DNA of 64,000 nucleotides from a virus: IMG/VR virus record IMGVR_UViG_3300024239_000011, positions 330,303 to 394,302 of that record; one strand, 5' to 3'. Shown piece by piece: positions 55,869 to 63,995 of this stretch (position 1 is its first letter; each line of letters starts with the position of its first letter). The notes under the pieces were generated by a model. It saw only the letters and a program-made list of their open reading frames with translations, ran no database searches and was not told where the DNA came from. The position numbers and the translations under genes were made by a program.

Positions 55869-56209
55869 GGGTTTCCTTTCTGTCTGGTTAATCGACGCTC
55901 ATCACAATCTTTACGCCATTTCTGCAACCGTGCAGTCACAACCGGATCGAGACTTGCCAATAATTCCTCACCTTCGTTGCAATAATGGTAATAAAGCGGC
56001 TGCCATTCGTCATCGTCAGTTAATCCGTAATGTCGATTGAGCTTAATTTCGGCATCGCGACATTCAAGGTGATGGCGTAAAACATAAACGTCCCCGTCAT
56101 AAACGCCTCTGTATTCACTGTATGCTTGACCGAGTGTAATCATGGTTTGGCATCCCTGACACCGATGCTCTTTCCGAGCGGTGCGGGTTTGTTCCGTCAG
56201 ACAAACCAT
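55865..56209 (-). CDS. Small Zn-finger-like protein
   Basis: 114 aa from ATG 56209 with GAGGAAACGTG upstream. RCQGCQTMI ... RHHLECRDAE gives two Cys pairs plus His; a treble-clef/zinc-ribbon-type fold is likely. Function unknown. Confidence 0.6.
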   Translation of the reverse strand: MVCLTEQTRTARKEHRCQGCQTMITLGQAYSEYRGVYDGDVYVLRHHLECRDAEIKLNRHYGLTDDDEWQPLYYHYCNEGEELLASLDPVVTARLQKWRKDCDERRLTRQKGNP

Positions 56210-56445
56210 CACGTTTCCTCGCTCGCATACATGCGGTGGCTTTCTGCATGCCCTTTGATCCAATTTCGAAGTCGTTGGAGACGAACCACCGCCCGCAAAT
56301 ATTCGTTTTTGTCAATCATGATGTGGTCTAGTCCTGGCTCAGATGGTTCATACGTCCCACCAACCAATGCCTGCATGACTTCATCAATCGACACTGCGAA
56401 CCGGTCAAAATCATTTTCGTTTGAATACATGACATCATCCCCCAT
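56209..56445 (-). CDS. Hypothetical protein, 78 aa
   Basis: ATG 56445 within the end of the upstream gene (ATG 56430 is an alternative). Acidic, helical. Unknown. Confidence 0.5.
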   Translation of the reverse strand: MGDDVMYSNENDFDRFAVSIDEVMQALVGGTYEPSEPGLDHIMIDKNEYLRAVVRLQRLRNWIKGHAESHRMYASEET

Positions 56446-56707
56446 TCTCGGTAACACCACGTCGGGTGCCCGTACCTTGTTTGAATTCCTGCGACATAGC
56501 GAAGATCAAATCCGCCTTCCTCTTTTCTAGGAAGTCCATCACCTCGGCATGGGTCAGGCTTACGATAGGTGTGGAGAATTGGTCACCATCGCTATCGCGC
56601 CCGCTTGCCATCACAGTAAACCCGCTACGGGAATGCGATTTGGCCTTTCCAAGCGCGGCTTCCACATCGCTGAGTTTCTTCGCCAATTCCACTATAATTT
56701 GGCTCAC
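56435..56707 (-). CDS. Hypothetical protein, 90 aa
   Basis: GTG start overlapping the upstream TGA (GTGA). Coiled-coil-like N-terminus, then a compact part with MDFLEKRKADLIFAM. Unknown. Confidence 0.55.
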   Translation of the reverse strand: MSQIIVELAKKLSDVEAALGKAKSHSRSGFTVMASGRDSDGDQFSTPIVSLTHAEVMDFLEKRKADLIFAMSQEFKQGTGTRRGVTENGG

Positions 56708-56967
56708 CGTTTCGACTCCTTCTTGATCTTGAACCCTTTGAACACGGGCGGGATCACGGTGGGCGTGCTGCTGATACGGCCACCAGAGTAATGGTCGCCG
56801 CTGTTGTCCAGGCGACCACCTTCAATGATTACTTCAAGGTCATCTGCCACAACGTGGATGTTGTGTTCTTCCATGAGATAATCCGCAACGATCTCGCGGA
56901 TGTCCTTCTCGTTGATAGTCACCGTGAGGACTTCGGTGATACTGATACCGGATACTTTCTTGTCCAT
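56704..56967 (-). CDS. Hypothetical protein, 87 aa
   Basis: ATG 56967. Beta-rich, with repeated ITEVLTVTINEKDIREIVAD; C-terminal Lys-rich end (KIKKESKR). Divergent from the small plus-strand gene at 57021. Unknown. Confidence 0.55.
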   Translation of the reverse strand: MDKKVSGISITEVLTVTINEKDIREIVADYLMEEHNIHVVADDLEVIIEGGRLDNSGDHYSGGRISSTPTVIPPVFKGFKIKKESKR

Positions 56968-56995
56968 TGACGCTCACCATCTTGAGTAGTATGGT
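56967..56995 (+). promoter_or_regulatory. Sigma70-type promoter
   Basis: TTGACG (56967-56972), 17-bp spacer, TATGGT (56990-56995), 25 bases before the ATG at 57021; it overlaps the start of the divergent gene. Confidence 0.55.
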
Positions 56996-57020
56996 ATGAC
57001 TGTTACAGGGAGTACCGACG

Positions 57021-57188
57021 ATGCATACGATCCAACGCATTACCGATATGCTTCAACAAGAGCATGACGGCTACACAATCAACTATTCGGTTCTGCATGA
57101 TCTGGCATCACACGCATTGCCCGAGAACCCCGATCTCAAACACACCCTGGTCAGCGTGATCAATCGCTGTAGGCGTATTTTGAAGTAG
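57021..57188 (+). CDS. Small early-type protein, 55 aa
   Basis: ATG 57021 after CAGGGAG, ends TAG. Helical: TIQRITDMLQQEHDGYTINY, then a basic RCRRILK end. It has its own sigma70 promoter and stands alone on the plus strand among minus-strand genes, like the gene at 20101. Unknown. Confidence 0.5.
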   Translation: MHTIQRITDMLQQEHDGYTINYSVLHDLASHALPENPDLKHTLVSVINRCRRILK

Positions 57189-57323
57189 CCGGGCTTCCAC
57201 CGGTCCCCGACACTTAATCACTGGCATACTTCATCAGCCAGCCCCGCTGTCGTCACGTCCGTACCCGGTCCCCGTCTACGTGGTCGGCGTTGGTACGGAA
57301 CAGTCTGTCCACCTCGGTGTGCG
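57189..57323. other. Short gap without a convincing gene
   Basis: 135 bases between convergent genes. Only weak short frames. A CCGGGCTTCCACCGG partial palindrome lies at its left end. I see nothing I can support. Confidence 0.3.
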
Positions 57324-58007
57324 TTAGTAGTCGTAGCGGTTGGGGTGCGTTTCTTCGAGATATTCGGTATCCACAATGACACGGGTTTTTGCAGCGTGCA
57401 TGAAGAACATGTCACGCTCGAACCCATAGAGGTTGCCCATGAACAGGTCTTTCTTCACGTCAGTACCACGAAGCGTCACCGAGAACAATTTACCATCCTC
57501 ACCAATACCAAGCTGAATAGCGCAGCTATACTTGGTAGTGTTGGAATCCTTGTCTAAGTAGAGCCAATACGATCTGTATTGGCTTTTTTCAAGTATGGCA
57601 GTGACGGCATCGTCGCAAGCTTCGTTGTCGCTGCGAACCCATTCCTTGAACTTCTCGACCAACTCGGACAACTTAATCACCTCCGGGGCGCTAGTCCCCA
57701 ATAGGTTCTCAAGGTCTTTCTCAAGTTGCTGGGCACCCATCGTTTCGATCAAGGCACCCAGTTTTCGTTGGACAATACCGAGAACGATATTATTGTAACC
57801 GGGCAACCCAAGCTGACTTAAATCGACCTTAAGCGTTTCCTGAATCGCTTTTTCAAGATTTCGACCGAACTCAGAGTATGAGCGCAAAGCGTTTTCAACA
57901 ATGTCCTCGACCGTTTTTTCGATCTTGGTTTGTATCATTGTTTCAAGTTTACCGCTTTCTGATAGATGGCGTATTGATTGCAACACCACGTCTTCGAACT
58001 GTTTCAT
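57324..58007 (-). CDS. Hypothetical protein, 227 aa
   Basis: ATG 58007 overlaps the previous TGA (ATGA). The N-terminal 110 residues are helical with a MIQTKIEKTVEDIVENAL amphipathic region; the C-terminal part is alpha-beta. A long helical stalk plus head is possible. No family recognised. Confidence 0.6.
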   Translation of the reverse strand: MKQFEDVVLQSIRHLSESGKLETMIQTKIEKTVEDIVENALRSYSEFGRNLEKAIQETLKVDLSQLGLPGYNNIVLGIVQRKLGALIETMGAQQLEKDLENLLGTSAPEVIKLSELVEKFKEWVRSDNEACDDAVTAILEKSQYRSYWLYLDKDSNTTKYSCAIQLGIGEDGKLFSVTLRGTDVKKDLFMGNLYGFERDMFFMHAAKTRVIVDTEYLEETHPNRYDY

Positions 58008-58306
58008 TTGTTTTTCTCGTAGTAATGGTCGTGAAGCTGACAATTGTTGATGACCATGCCTTCTTCGAACCAGTTGTTTCCGTTTTCTTGATTGTAAGCC
58101 TTATCTTCCGGGTGTGGTGATAGGCAGATATCCAAGGCAGGCAAAGGAAGAGTATTGCCATCAACGATGTTCAGAATAGAAAACGCTACGCCATCGCACC
58201 GCTCCTTGGGCGATTTGTCGGGCAAATTTGCCCAGAAATCAGCAATCCCCCGGATGTGGCGAAGGAATATGTCCCGGACTTCTTCAGCCGTATATGCACG
58301 CGACAT
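58004..58306 (-). CDS. Small phage/bacterial protein with ERCDGVAFSIL motif
   Basis: 100 aa. The segment KERCDGVAFSILNIVDGNT matches the RERLxGLAFSILxxLDG pattern of a small family in bacteria and phages. Function unknown. Confidence 0.65.
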   Translation of the reverse strand: MSRAYTAEEVRDIFLRHIRGIADFWANLPDKSPKERCDGVAFSILNIVDGNTLPLPALDICLSPHPEDKAYNQENGNNWFEEGMVINNCQLHDHYYEKNK

Positions 58307-58307
58307 A

Positions 58308-58676
58308 TCAGTGATCCTTTATGTGCGTGTCATACGCGCTTTGATCCATAAGACGGTCCAACTCTTCCGGTGCCGTGATCCGCAGCTTGACGAACCATCC
58401 TGCATCCATTGGCGAGATGTTGATCAATGAGGTGTCTGTGATCAGCGCATTATTGACCTCAACTACCTCACCGGAAAGCGGTGCAAACACATCACTGGCA
58501 GCTTTAACCGACTCGACTACGGCTAAATCCATCCCTCTAGAAACAGTTTTCCCGACCTCTGGGAGGTCAACAAACACAATGTCACCGAGTGCATGTTGCG
58601 CATAATTAGTGATGCCCACGGTGGCAATGTCGCCCTCCACGGAAACCCATTCATGTTCGGAGGTGAACTTGATCAT
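58308..58676 (-). CDS. gcvH: Glycine cleavage system H protein (GcvH)
   Basis: 122 aa from ATG 58676, the normal GcvH start (MIKFTSEHEWV); a GTG at 58694 is upstream. Lipoyl Lys58 in VESVKAASDVFAPLSGEV, and the usual GDIVFVDLPEVG. Carries the aminomethyl/lipoyl arm in glycine cleavage, and is also the lipoyl-relay substrate in lipoate synthesis. No P, T or L genes are near. In a phage it could affect one-carbon supply (with ThyA/DHFR) or act as a lipoyl acceptor; both are inference. Confidence 0.92.
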   Translation of the reverse strand: MIKFTSEHEWVSVEGDIATVGITNYAQHALGDIVFVDLPEVGKTVSRGMDLAVVESVKAASDVFAPLSGEVVEVNNALITDTSLINISPMDAGWFVKLRITAPEELDRLMDQSAYDTHIKDH

Positions 58677-58778
58677 TTCGTTTGAAAATCCCACATGATT
58701 CGATTACTAGGTATTCTATTGGTCATGCAGAGACATCCGCAATTTTTATATGCTGCTGATAAAAAGGACAGTATTCTA

Positions 58779-59126
58779 ATGGCTTTTGAGTACCGGATCG
58801 TATCGGAGCAAGAATTCCGAACCAAACTGATAGAAGCACTGAAGAATTGCCCGGCTAAATCGGTCACTGGACCGGGCAGAAGCGGTGCAATTGCTGCTGC
58901 CTATACCAGCCACCTTTTGGACATACCGTTTGTCCCTTATGGTCGAAAAGTTGGACCCGACCTCCAACCGCTCTTAATTGTGGATACCGCGCTGTATTCT
59001 GGTTCCACCATGCGGAAAGCCGAGAAGCAATATCAGGGCGCCCATTTAATCAAGCGGTGGCTGTATGCAGAACCGCCGATGGTGCGGTTCTGGTACGAAT
59101 TCCCATTCGATACGGCATCCGCATAA
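58779..59126 (+). CDS. Phosphoribosyltransferase-like protein
   Basis: 115 aa from ATG 58779 (AAGGA upstream); the frame opens at 58695, but that would leave no room for divergent promoters. VTGPGRSGAIAAAYTSHLL and PLLIVDTALYSGSTMRKAEK are the PRPP-binding loop type (VD-xxxx-SGxT variant). The usual DD is VDT, so catalysis is doubtful. Substrate unknown. Alone on the plus strand next to gcvH. Confidence 0.6.
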   Translation: MAFEYRIVSEQEFRTKLIEALKNCPAKSVTGPGRSGAIAAAYTSHLLDIPFVPYGRKVGPDLQPLLIVDTALYSGSTMRKAEKQYQGAHLIKRWLYAEPPMVRFWYEFPFDTASA

Positions 59127-59179
59127 GGAAAGGGCGCCCTTCTCATCGGTAGTCACTAGGACACATTGCATCGATCAAT

Positions 59180-60811
59180 TCATGCCGCCAACATCTTACC
59201 CAGGTCTTGGTCAATTTCGACACCCACTGCCATCTTGAAGTAGGTACCGGACTTCTTCTTCATCGACTTACGGTCGGCATACCACCGAGCCAACAAACCC
59301 GGAATAACGCCTTCAATATCGGTACGAAAGATGGTGCCGTTGGCAGACAAGCAGAGGTTGCTCCCCTCGGCAAAAATCCACTCGTAGATTTCCTTTGCGG
59401 TCATTTCGTCCGAACGGGACATGGGTACCCCATTCTTGTCGAAATCAACGGTTAAGGTCACATCGCTCTGCTTCATAACCTCTTGGAATTCGACCGAGCC
59501 GAACATTTCATGCCATGCGTCCGTTGGACTCATACCGTCCGCGATACGTTGGTCAATGAGACGGCGCGTCATGGTCTGGCGAATTTGCCCAACCACGGTT
59601 TCCGGGGACATGTTCAATGCGCGAATGCACGACGGGTACAGCGAGTTAATGTCGCAGGCACCTACCCAGCGGTGTAGACCGGTAATAGGGTCACGAACGT
59701 AAGCGCCCGCCGCCTTGCCTTCCTGCCGAAACCCACGCTTATCAAAGACAATGAAACCGCGCTCATGCGCCTCGTTCACAATGGCTTGGTCGATGATCGC
59801 CACCGAACCCATTGTCGCCTTGAAATCCACACAGATCGAGTGCGCAAGCTGATTGTGAAGCTCGATGAACTTCTTCTTGCGGTCAATCTTCACCAGCAGC
59901 ATGGTATCCTGCCGGTTATAGGCGATGAACTTGTTGAAGTCCTTGTTATACAAATCGTGCAGCGACCCTTCGTAAGGGGTCTTGTTCTCATTCACCTCAA
60001 GCTCGCCCACGAAGTCCAGCTTGTAGCTATGAAGCTCCTGATAGGTGTTCTTCTTGTACAGTTCGAGATAGTCAAGGTGTGCCTTACCAACAGTGTCGAA
60101 GGTAAAGACTGTCTTGTTGAACTGCTCGTACTCGCGGCGTACCGGTTCTTTGTCCCACAAACACATACCCTTGGTGTATTCATCACCAAGCGCCTTCTTG
60201 ATGCGCAGAACCATGTAGGGAATATCGAAGCCCGTCGAGTTCCAGCCGGTAAATACGTCAACGTCCTCAACGACTTTGAGAAACATTTCCAACATGTCCC
60301 GTTCATTCTTGAACAGGTAGGTGTTGTCAAATTCCGCAACCGCTTCCTTGGCCTCGTCCCATGTCATGGTCTTGGGCGGGACCGCAAGCGTGATCATCGT
60401 GTCAGCCCAACTCAGGTAGACCGAGATCGCATTTACCGGTGCGTAGGGGTTCTCTGGGTTTGAAAAACCGATATCCGGGGAATAATCAACTTCGATATCC
60501 AGGCATCCTAAATTCAATACCGGTGTCGGTTTTCCGTGATAATGTTCGTATAAAGTATTGAACAATACATTGGTATCGCTTTCAAAAAGGGACTGACCAT
60601 CAAGTTCCTGTTTTTTTGCATAAAACTTGCTTCGATTATTTGTCTCAAATTTTGATAGACGTTCTCCAAAAATGGAGTTGTAGTCACCATTTTTATCACG
60701 GTAGTAAAGCCTATATGACGGCTCTATCTTGCGTTCTACTCGTTTTCCTGCAACACGTTCAGAAACAAGAATCTTGTCCTCATCTCGATCAAGTATGGCA
60801 TCAACATACAT
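59180..60811 (-). CDS. 43A: DNA polymerase family B, N-terminal piece (gp43A-like)
   Basis: 543 aa. N-terminal domain, then 3'-5' exonuclease: ExoI DIEVD (105-109), ExoII GWNSTGFDIPY (189-199), ExoIII YNRQDTML (298-305), all catalytic Asp present; then palm motif A ACDINSLYPS (385-394) and a Lys/Arg segment (YADRKSMKKK 511-520) at the end. Stops before motif B. The rest is on 50569-52263. Together they cover T4 gp43 (898 aa). Proofreading should be intact. Confidence 0.94.
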   Translation of the reverse strand: MYVDAILDRDEDKILVSERVAGKRVERKIEPSYRLYYRDKNGDYNSIFGERLSKFETNNRSKFYAKKQELDGQSLFESDTNVLFNTLYEHYHGKPTPVLNLGCLDIEVDYSPDIGFSNPENPYAPVNAISVYLSWADTMITLAVPPKTMTWDEAKEAVAEFDNTYLFKNERDMLEMFLKVVEDVDVFTGWNSTGFDIPYMVLRIKKALGDEYTKGMCLWDKEPVRREYEQFNKTVFTFDTVGKAHLDYLELYKKNTYQELHSYKLDFVGELEVNENKTPYEGSLHDLYNKDFNKFIAYNRQDTMLLVKIDRKKKFIELHNQLAHSICVDFKATMGSVAIIDQAIVNEAHERGFIVFDKRGFRQEGKAAGAYVRDPITGLHRWVGACDINSLYPSCIRALNMSPETVVGQIRQTMTRRLIDQRIADGMSPTDAWHEMFGSVEFQEVMKQSDVTLTVDFDKNGVPMSRSDEMTAKEIYEWIFAEGSNLCLSANGTIFRTDIEGVIPGLLARWYADRKSMKKKSGTYFKMAVGVEIDQDLGKMLAA

Positions 60812-60824
60812 ATAAACACCTCGG

Positions 60825-61106
60825 TTAAACTAGCGAGCGGAACAAACCAAGAACATTGATCGCAGCAAAAACCACGTTCAATGCCATAATAAAAGCATTA
60901 TTTCTCATGATTGCCGACGTAATCAAACATACGTTACTCACGAGAAAAATGGTGTATAAAAGCTGGAAGGGAGTCGCCTGCTGATAGATTGCCATCAAGA
61001 CTGCACCCGCCATTCCGGCGATGGTACCGACAACTTCAATCAGCAATGCGACTCGCTTATTAGCCCAGTCGTCCATGATCTGTGAAAAGAGGTTCGGACG
61101 ATCCAC
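60825..61106 (-). CDS. Small inner membrane protein
   Basis: 93 aa with about three membrane segments (VALLIEVVGTIAGMAGAVLM, LLYTIFLVSNVCLI, FIMALNVVFAAINVLGLF). Resembles small YgjV/PnuC-like proteins in composition, like 53820-54338, but too short to place. 13 bases upstream of the polymerase N-piece. Confidence 0.6.
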   Translation of the reverse strand: MDRPNLFSQIMDDWANKRVALLIEVVGTIAGMAGAVLMAIYQQATPFQLLYTIFLVSNVCLITSAIMRNNAFIMALNVVFAAINVLGLFRSLV

Positions 61107-61111
61107 TGGAT

Positions 61112-61402
61112 TTACTCAGCGGAACCGGCCATGGCTTCATCAAGATAGCCAGCACGATGTAGAAGCTGCTCGACCACACCGATCTTGTCCTGCTCATCAC
61201 CAAGCGAACGCTTATGGGCAACGGCAAGCGCCTTCGACAGATCGGCAGGCTTCACGTCCAGCTTCTCAGCCAGGGACTTGGTAGCCTCCTTCAGACCTTC
61301 CTTCATATAAGCAATGTCGTTAAGGGTCTGAATACCTTCCTTGATGAAGGACTCCAGTTCAGGATCGTGGTTGCCGGGGGTAACGGTGGCGTCATCAGCC
61401 AT
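61112..61402 (-). CDS. dsbA: DsbA-like dsDNA-binding protein (T4 DsbA family)
   Basis: 96 aa. FIKEGIQTLNDIAYMKEGLK, then LAEKLDVKPADLSKALAVAH and KR correspond to the F-I-K-E...I-K...L-G-V-D-G-K-x-F-N-x-L-L-x-L-Y-H-K pattern of T4 DsbA, a double-stranded DNA-binding protein tied to late promoters. The match is by pattern only. Fits a T4-like late transcription programme. Confidence 0.6.
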   Translation of the reverse strand: MADDATVTPGNHDPELESFIKEGIQTLNDIAYMKEGLKEATKSLAEKLDVKPADLSKALAVAHKRSLGDEQDKIGVVEQLLHRAGYLDEAMAGSAE

Positions 61403-61520
61403 TTAAATCTCCATTAGGAATCTTGCCAGTGAAAAAGCCCGATCTCTCGGTTACTGGGCGATCTTATGGAGTCTGATCAGTGGGGGTCAATTTAAAACCG
61501 GGCAGGCGGCCAACCGGTGA

Positions 61521-61874
61521 TTACTTCTTCGTTTTCTTGGAGTTCCGGTGTTGTTTCCAAGCAGTGGCATAGAGAACGTCTTGCCATTTCTTACCATACC
61601 GCTCCTTAAACTCTGGTTTGCGGTCGTTGATCCACCCTTCCATTCCGGGCGGTGCCACTTCCATTACTTGCCCCTCGGATATTGTCCGAACGACAATGGC
61701 GGATTCGCCTAGGAACGACTCAAATGCCTTTTTGGTGTCAAAGTCGTTCCGGCGAAGGTTTCCAAGCTGATCCAAGAACATCACCGAGAATTTCTTCATC
61801 AGCGGAACAAGAGCTTCTGGGGTTTGTTCAAACCCATCAATGATCTCGGATAATAACATGGCGGCAATCCCCAT
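61521..61874 (-). CDS. Hypothetical protein, 117 aa
   Basis: ATG 61874. Helical start, then WINDRKPEFKERYGKKWQDV and a basic end. Three bases downstream of its neighbour. The 61403-61520 gap before it has no gene. Unknown. Confidence 0.6.
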   Translation of the reverse strand: MGIAAMLLSEIIDGFEQTPEALVPLMKKFSVMFLDQLGNLRRNDFDTKKAFESFLGESAIVVRTISEGQVMEVAPPGMEGWINDRKPEFKERYGKKWQDVLYATAWKQHRNSKKTKK

Positions 61875-61877
61875 TTA

Positions 61878-62387
61878 CTAGTTCTCATCGTATTTAGCCA
61901 TATCCTCCATATCCTTTGTAATACGGCGCTTAGCGTCCCACCGCTTACCACTCTTCTCAGCCTTGCGCTGACCGCGCCGGGTTTCACTGTGACGAGCCGT
62001 CAGAAACACCTTGTACCGATGAGGGGAATTATCAGGAAAACCCTTATAGAGTTCCTTCACCCGATACACCCACTCGACCGCCGCATCCAAACTTACAAAC
62101 GGTCCAATGGGATCGGGAACCGGAACCCAATATGGTCCCACATATTCAGTATCACCCGTGAGGATACATGAATAGCTATTCCGCCAATGATTACCACCAA
62201 TATAATACCGCCCGAATTCAAAATACCGAAACCCCTTGTACGGTTGTGTGTATTCTTCCTCGGTGTACCAACCCGCCCCCCTTGGCGAATCTTCAACATA
62301 GGCGAACTTCCAGCCCTTTCGTTCACAGATTTGCCGCTTGGTTCCAGCCGACCAACGACCATCATTCCTTGCACGTGCGCGTGACAT
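61878..62387 (-). CDS. Hypothetical protein, 169 aa
   Basis: Basic start (MSRARARNDGRWSAGTKRQI), aromatic-rich centre (FRYFEFGRYYIGGNHWRNSY) and a basic tail. Probably nucleic-acid-binding; no family recognised. Confidence 0.6.
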   Translation of the reverse strand: MSRARARNDGRWSAGTKRQICERKGWKFAYVEDSPRGAGWYTEEEYTQPYKGFRYFEFGRYYIGGNHWRNSYSCILTGDTEYVGPYWVPVPDPIGPFVSLDAAVEWVYRVKELYKGFPDNSPHRYKVFLTARHSETRRGQRKAEKSGKRWDAKRRITKDMEDMAKYDEN

Positions 62388-62478
62388 GCGTCGCCTCCCT
62401 GATCTTCTTGTTATGCCCTAAGAGGTATTTCACAACTCCGTCATACCAATCGTGTTCTTCACGATCATATTCGGTCAT
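62362..62478 (-). CDS. Small coupled hypothetical protein, 38 aa
   Basis: ATG 62478, stop inside the start of the next gene (26-base overlap). MTEYDREEHDWYDGVVKYLL and then a basic end. GGGAGG in its last third serves as SD for the following gene. Low confidence. Confidence 0.35.
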   Translation of the reverse strand: MTEYDREEHDWYDGVVKYLLGHNKKIREATHVTRTCKE

Positions 62479-62558
62479 TTCGATGGGCGTTCCATGGGTT
62501 GGCGAACGCAGCAGCCATTACCGGCACGCGGACGCAATTCGGATGTTTGGTGGAATCA

Positions 62559-62689
62559 GCCTAATCCGGAAACAATCGTTCCAGCATTAGGCGCGTATAC
62601 CGCATAGTCAGATAGTGCGGTCATACCTTGATGAAAACCTCGGCATATAGAGGTTTTCAAAGAGATATCATTGCCACGCAAGTATCTCT
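62559..62689. ncRNA. Candidate structured RNA: four successive hairpins
   Basis: Stem 1 GCCTAAT/ATTAGGC (62559-62565/62586-62592) with inner GGAA/TTCC; stem 2 TATACCGCA/TGCGGTxATA (62596-62604/62616-62625, one bulge); stem 3 TGAAAACCTC/GAGGTTTTCA (62632-62641/62650-62659); stem 4 AGAGATA/TATCTCT (62661-62667/62683-62689) with inner TTGC/GCAA. No coding frame, no U-run. Strand unknown; it lies downstream of the minus-strand gene at 62730. Confidence 0.5.
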
Positions 62690-62729
62690 GAGCGTTACTA
62701 TACAACTCAAACAAATATCTGTCAATAGG

Positions 62730-63374
62730 CTATATCGCCAACCGCTTGTATTCACTCAACATCGCACCCGACCGCTTCCAATTGTCACTTTCCGGGATGT
62801 CACGATTGTATTCAGACCACCGTGGACCGCGCTGAATTACAGTATGAAGAGGATACTGGTTATATTCAACCACCTCGACAATACCGAGATTGATCATAGA
62901 AACGATAATTCGTTCAGTATTGGGCGTGCTGTGCCAGATCGCACCCCACATACGCGGTTGATGTGGAAACGGCGCTACGTACCCCATCATTTGCATGGTG
63001 GATTTACCAAGCTTGCGCACCTTACCCTTCATGATCTTGGCTTTCGCCGCATCATCTAGAATGGGGGTGGTGATGCTCTTGATGTATGCCGCATGCTGTT
63101 TCTGCCTTTTGGTAGTGTAAGCGTCAATGCGCTCCTGAATTTCGTCTTCTTCCTCAAGAGCAAATTCACGCCCTTGCTGCTGGACCAGCATAGCTGCCCG
63201 ACGAATAACCATCAGAGGTTCTTCGGGGCGCGTGATCTGGTTCGCCACCAAATACATGCACACTTCCCCGACAACATCTACCACACGGGTATAGGTGCGA
63301 TGGCGAAAAACCAACCGTTGTGCCAGTTCCGGCTTGAACGCGGCAATCGCATCGATCAATTCTTGGCGGCGCAT
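62730..63374 (-). CDS. Hypothetical protein, 214 aa
   Basis: Helical N-terminal domain, central Glu-rich coiled coil (EFALEEEDEIQERIDAY), basic C-terminal part that looks winged-helix-like (TERIIVSMINLGIVEVVEYN). No family recognised. Own promoter at 63401-63430. Confidence 0.6.
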   Translation of the reverse strand: MRRQELIDAIAAFKPELAQRLVFRHRTYTRVVDVVGEVCMYLVANQITRPEEPLMVIRRAAMLVQQQGREFALEEEDEIQERIDAYTTKRQKQHAAYIKSITTPILDDAAKAKIMKGKVRKLGKSTMQMMGYVAPFPHQPRMWGAIWHSTPNTERIIVSMINLGIVEVVEYNQYPLHTVIQRGPRWSEYNRDIPESDNWKRSGAMLSEYKRLAI

Positions 63375-63400
63375 GGCACGTTGTCTCCGAATACTTGACC

Positions 63401-63430
63401 ATCATAATATTCGTGACTCGTATTTGTCAA
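63401..63430 (-). promoter_or_regulatory. Sigma70-type promoter
   Basis: Minus strand: TTGACA (63430-63425), 18-bp spacer, TATGAT (63406-63401), 27 bases before the start at 63374. Confidence 0.65.
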
Positions 63431-63442
63431 GTGATGCACAAG

Positions 63443-63474
63443 AAAAAGGGCTGATCTTGCGACCAGCCCTTTTT
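63443..63474 (-). terminator. Strong terminator
   Basis: AAAAAGGGCTG/CAGCCCTTTTT stem with 10-base loop after the stop of the gene at 63510. Confidence 0.8.
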
Positions 63475-63509
63475 ACGCTTCCTGAATGTTCGAGAGACAG
63501 GGGCGCAGA

Positions 63510-63995
63510 TTACGTCGGGAAGTTGAACTTACCGAAGCCACTGGCGGCGCGCTTGACGCCGGTCGGGTCGGTGTTGTCGTCATTGACCACCGGAGCGGGG
63601 GTCGAAGTGGGAACGGAAACCGCCGGGACACTGGACATGGGCTGGGTGGTCGAAGTCGATCCGGTCGTCACGGCGGTGCCATGCAGCGCATCGAACTCGT
63701 CAGGGGTCATGGCGTGCTGATTGGTGGCGTCGTAGTTGGACGCCGACTCGTTCGGCGGCAGATACAGGGTGGCGACGACGTGCTGACCGTCCTCGCTGCG
63801 GACGACGGTGATCTGCTCTTCACGATAGCTGTAGTTGGACAGCGCCAGGACGTTGGTGTGCAGGTAATCGCGCACCTGACGGGTGCGGACCCACGTACCA
63901 CGCTTCTTGACTTCGTTGGCGATATCCACGCTGGTGAACATCTTGCCCTGCCCGATGTATTCCTGAACAACGGCTTCGATCTTATCCTGGCTCAT
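63510..63995 (-). CDS. Winged-helix-like DNA-binding protein with Pro/Thr-rich tail
   Basis: 161 aa. Residues 8-60 (VVQEYIGQGKMFTSVDIANE, then TWVRTRQVRDYLH) look like a winged helix; the C-terminal half is Ser/Thr/Pro/Ala-rich and disordered with a conserved GFGKFNFP end. GC-rich. The ATG at 63995 is 6 bases from the right edge; a longer form beyond the window cannot be excluded. Confidence 0.6.
   Translation of the reverse strand: MSQDKIEAVVQEYIGQGKMFTSVDIANEVKKRGTWVRTRQVRDYLHTNVLALSNYSYREEQITVVRSEDGQHVVATLYLPPNESASNYDATNQHAMTPDEFDALHGTAVTTGSTSTTQPMSSVPAVSVPTSTPAPVVNDDNTDPTGVKRAASGFGKFNFPT

Noticed and set aside
57218-57427. Minus-strand frame overlapping the end of 57324-58007
   Set aside because: Low-complexity Arg/Pro-rich translation without SD, opposite in phase to a better gene.
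61891-61897. CTAAATA on the minus strand before 61521-61874
   Set aside because: It is inside the last codons of 61878-62387 (coding Ala-Lys-Tyr) and only 17 bases from the start; probably chance.
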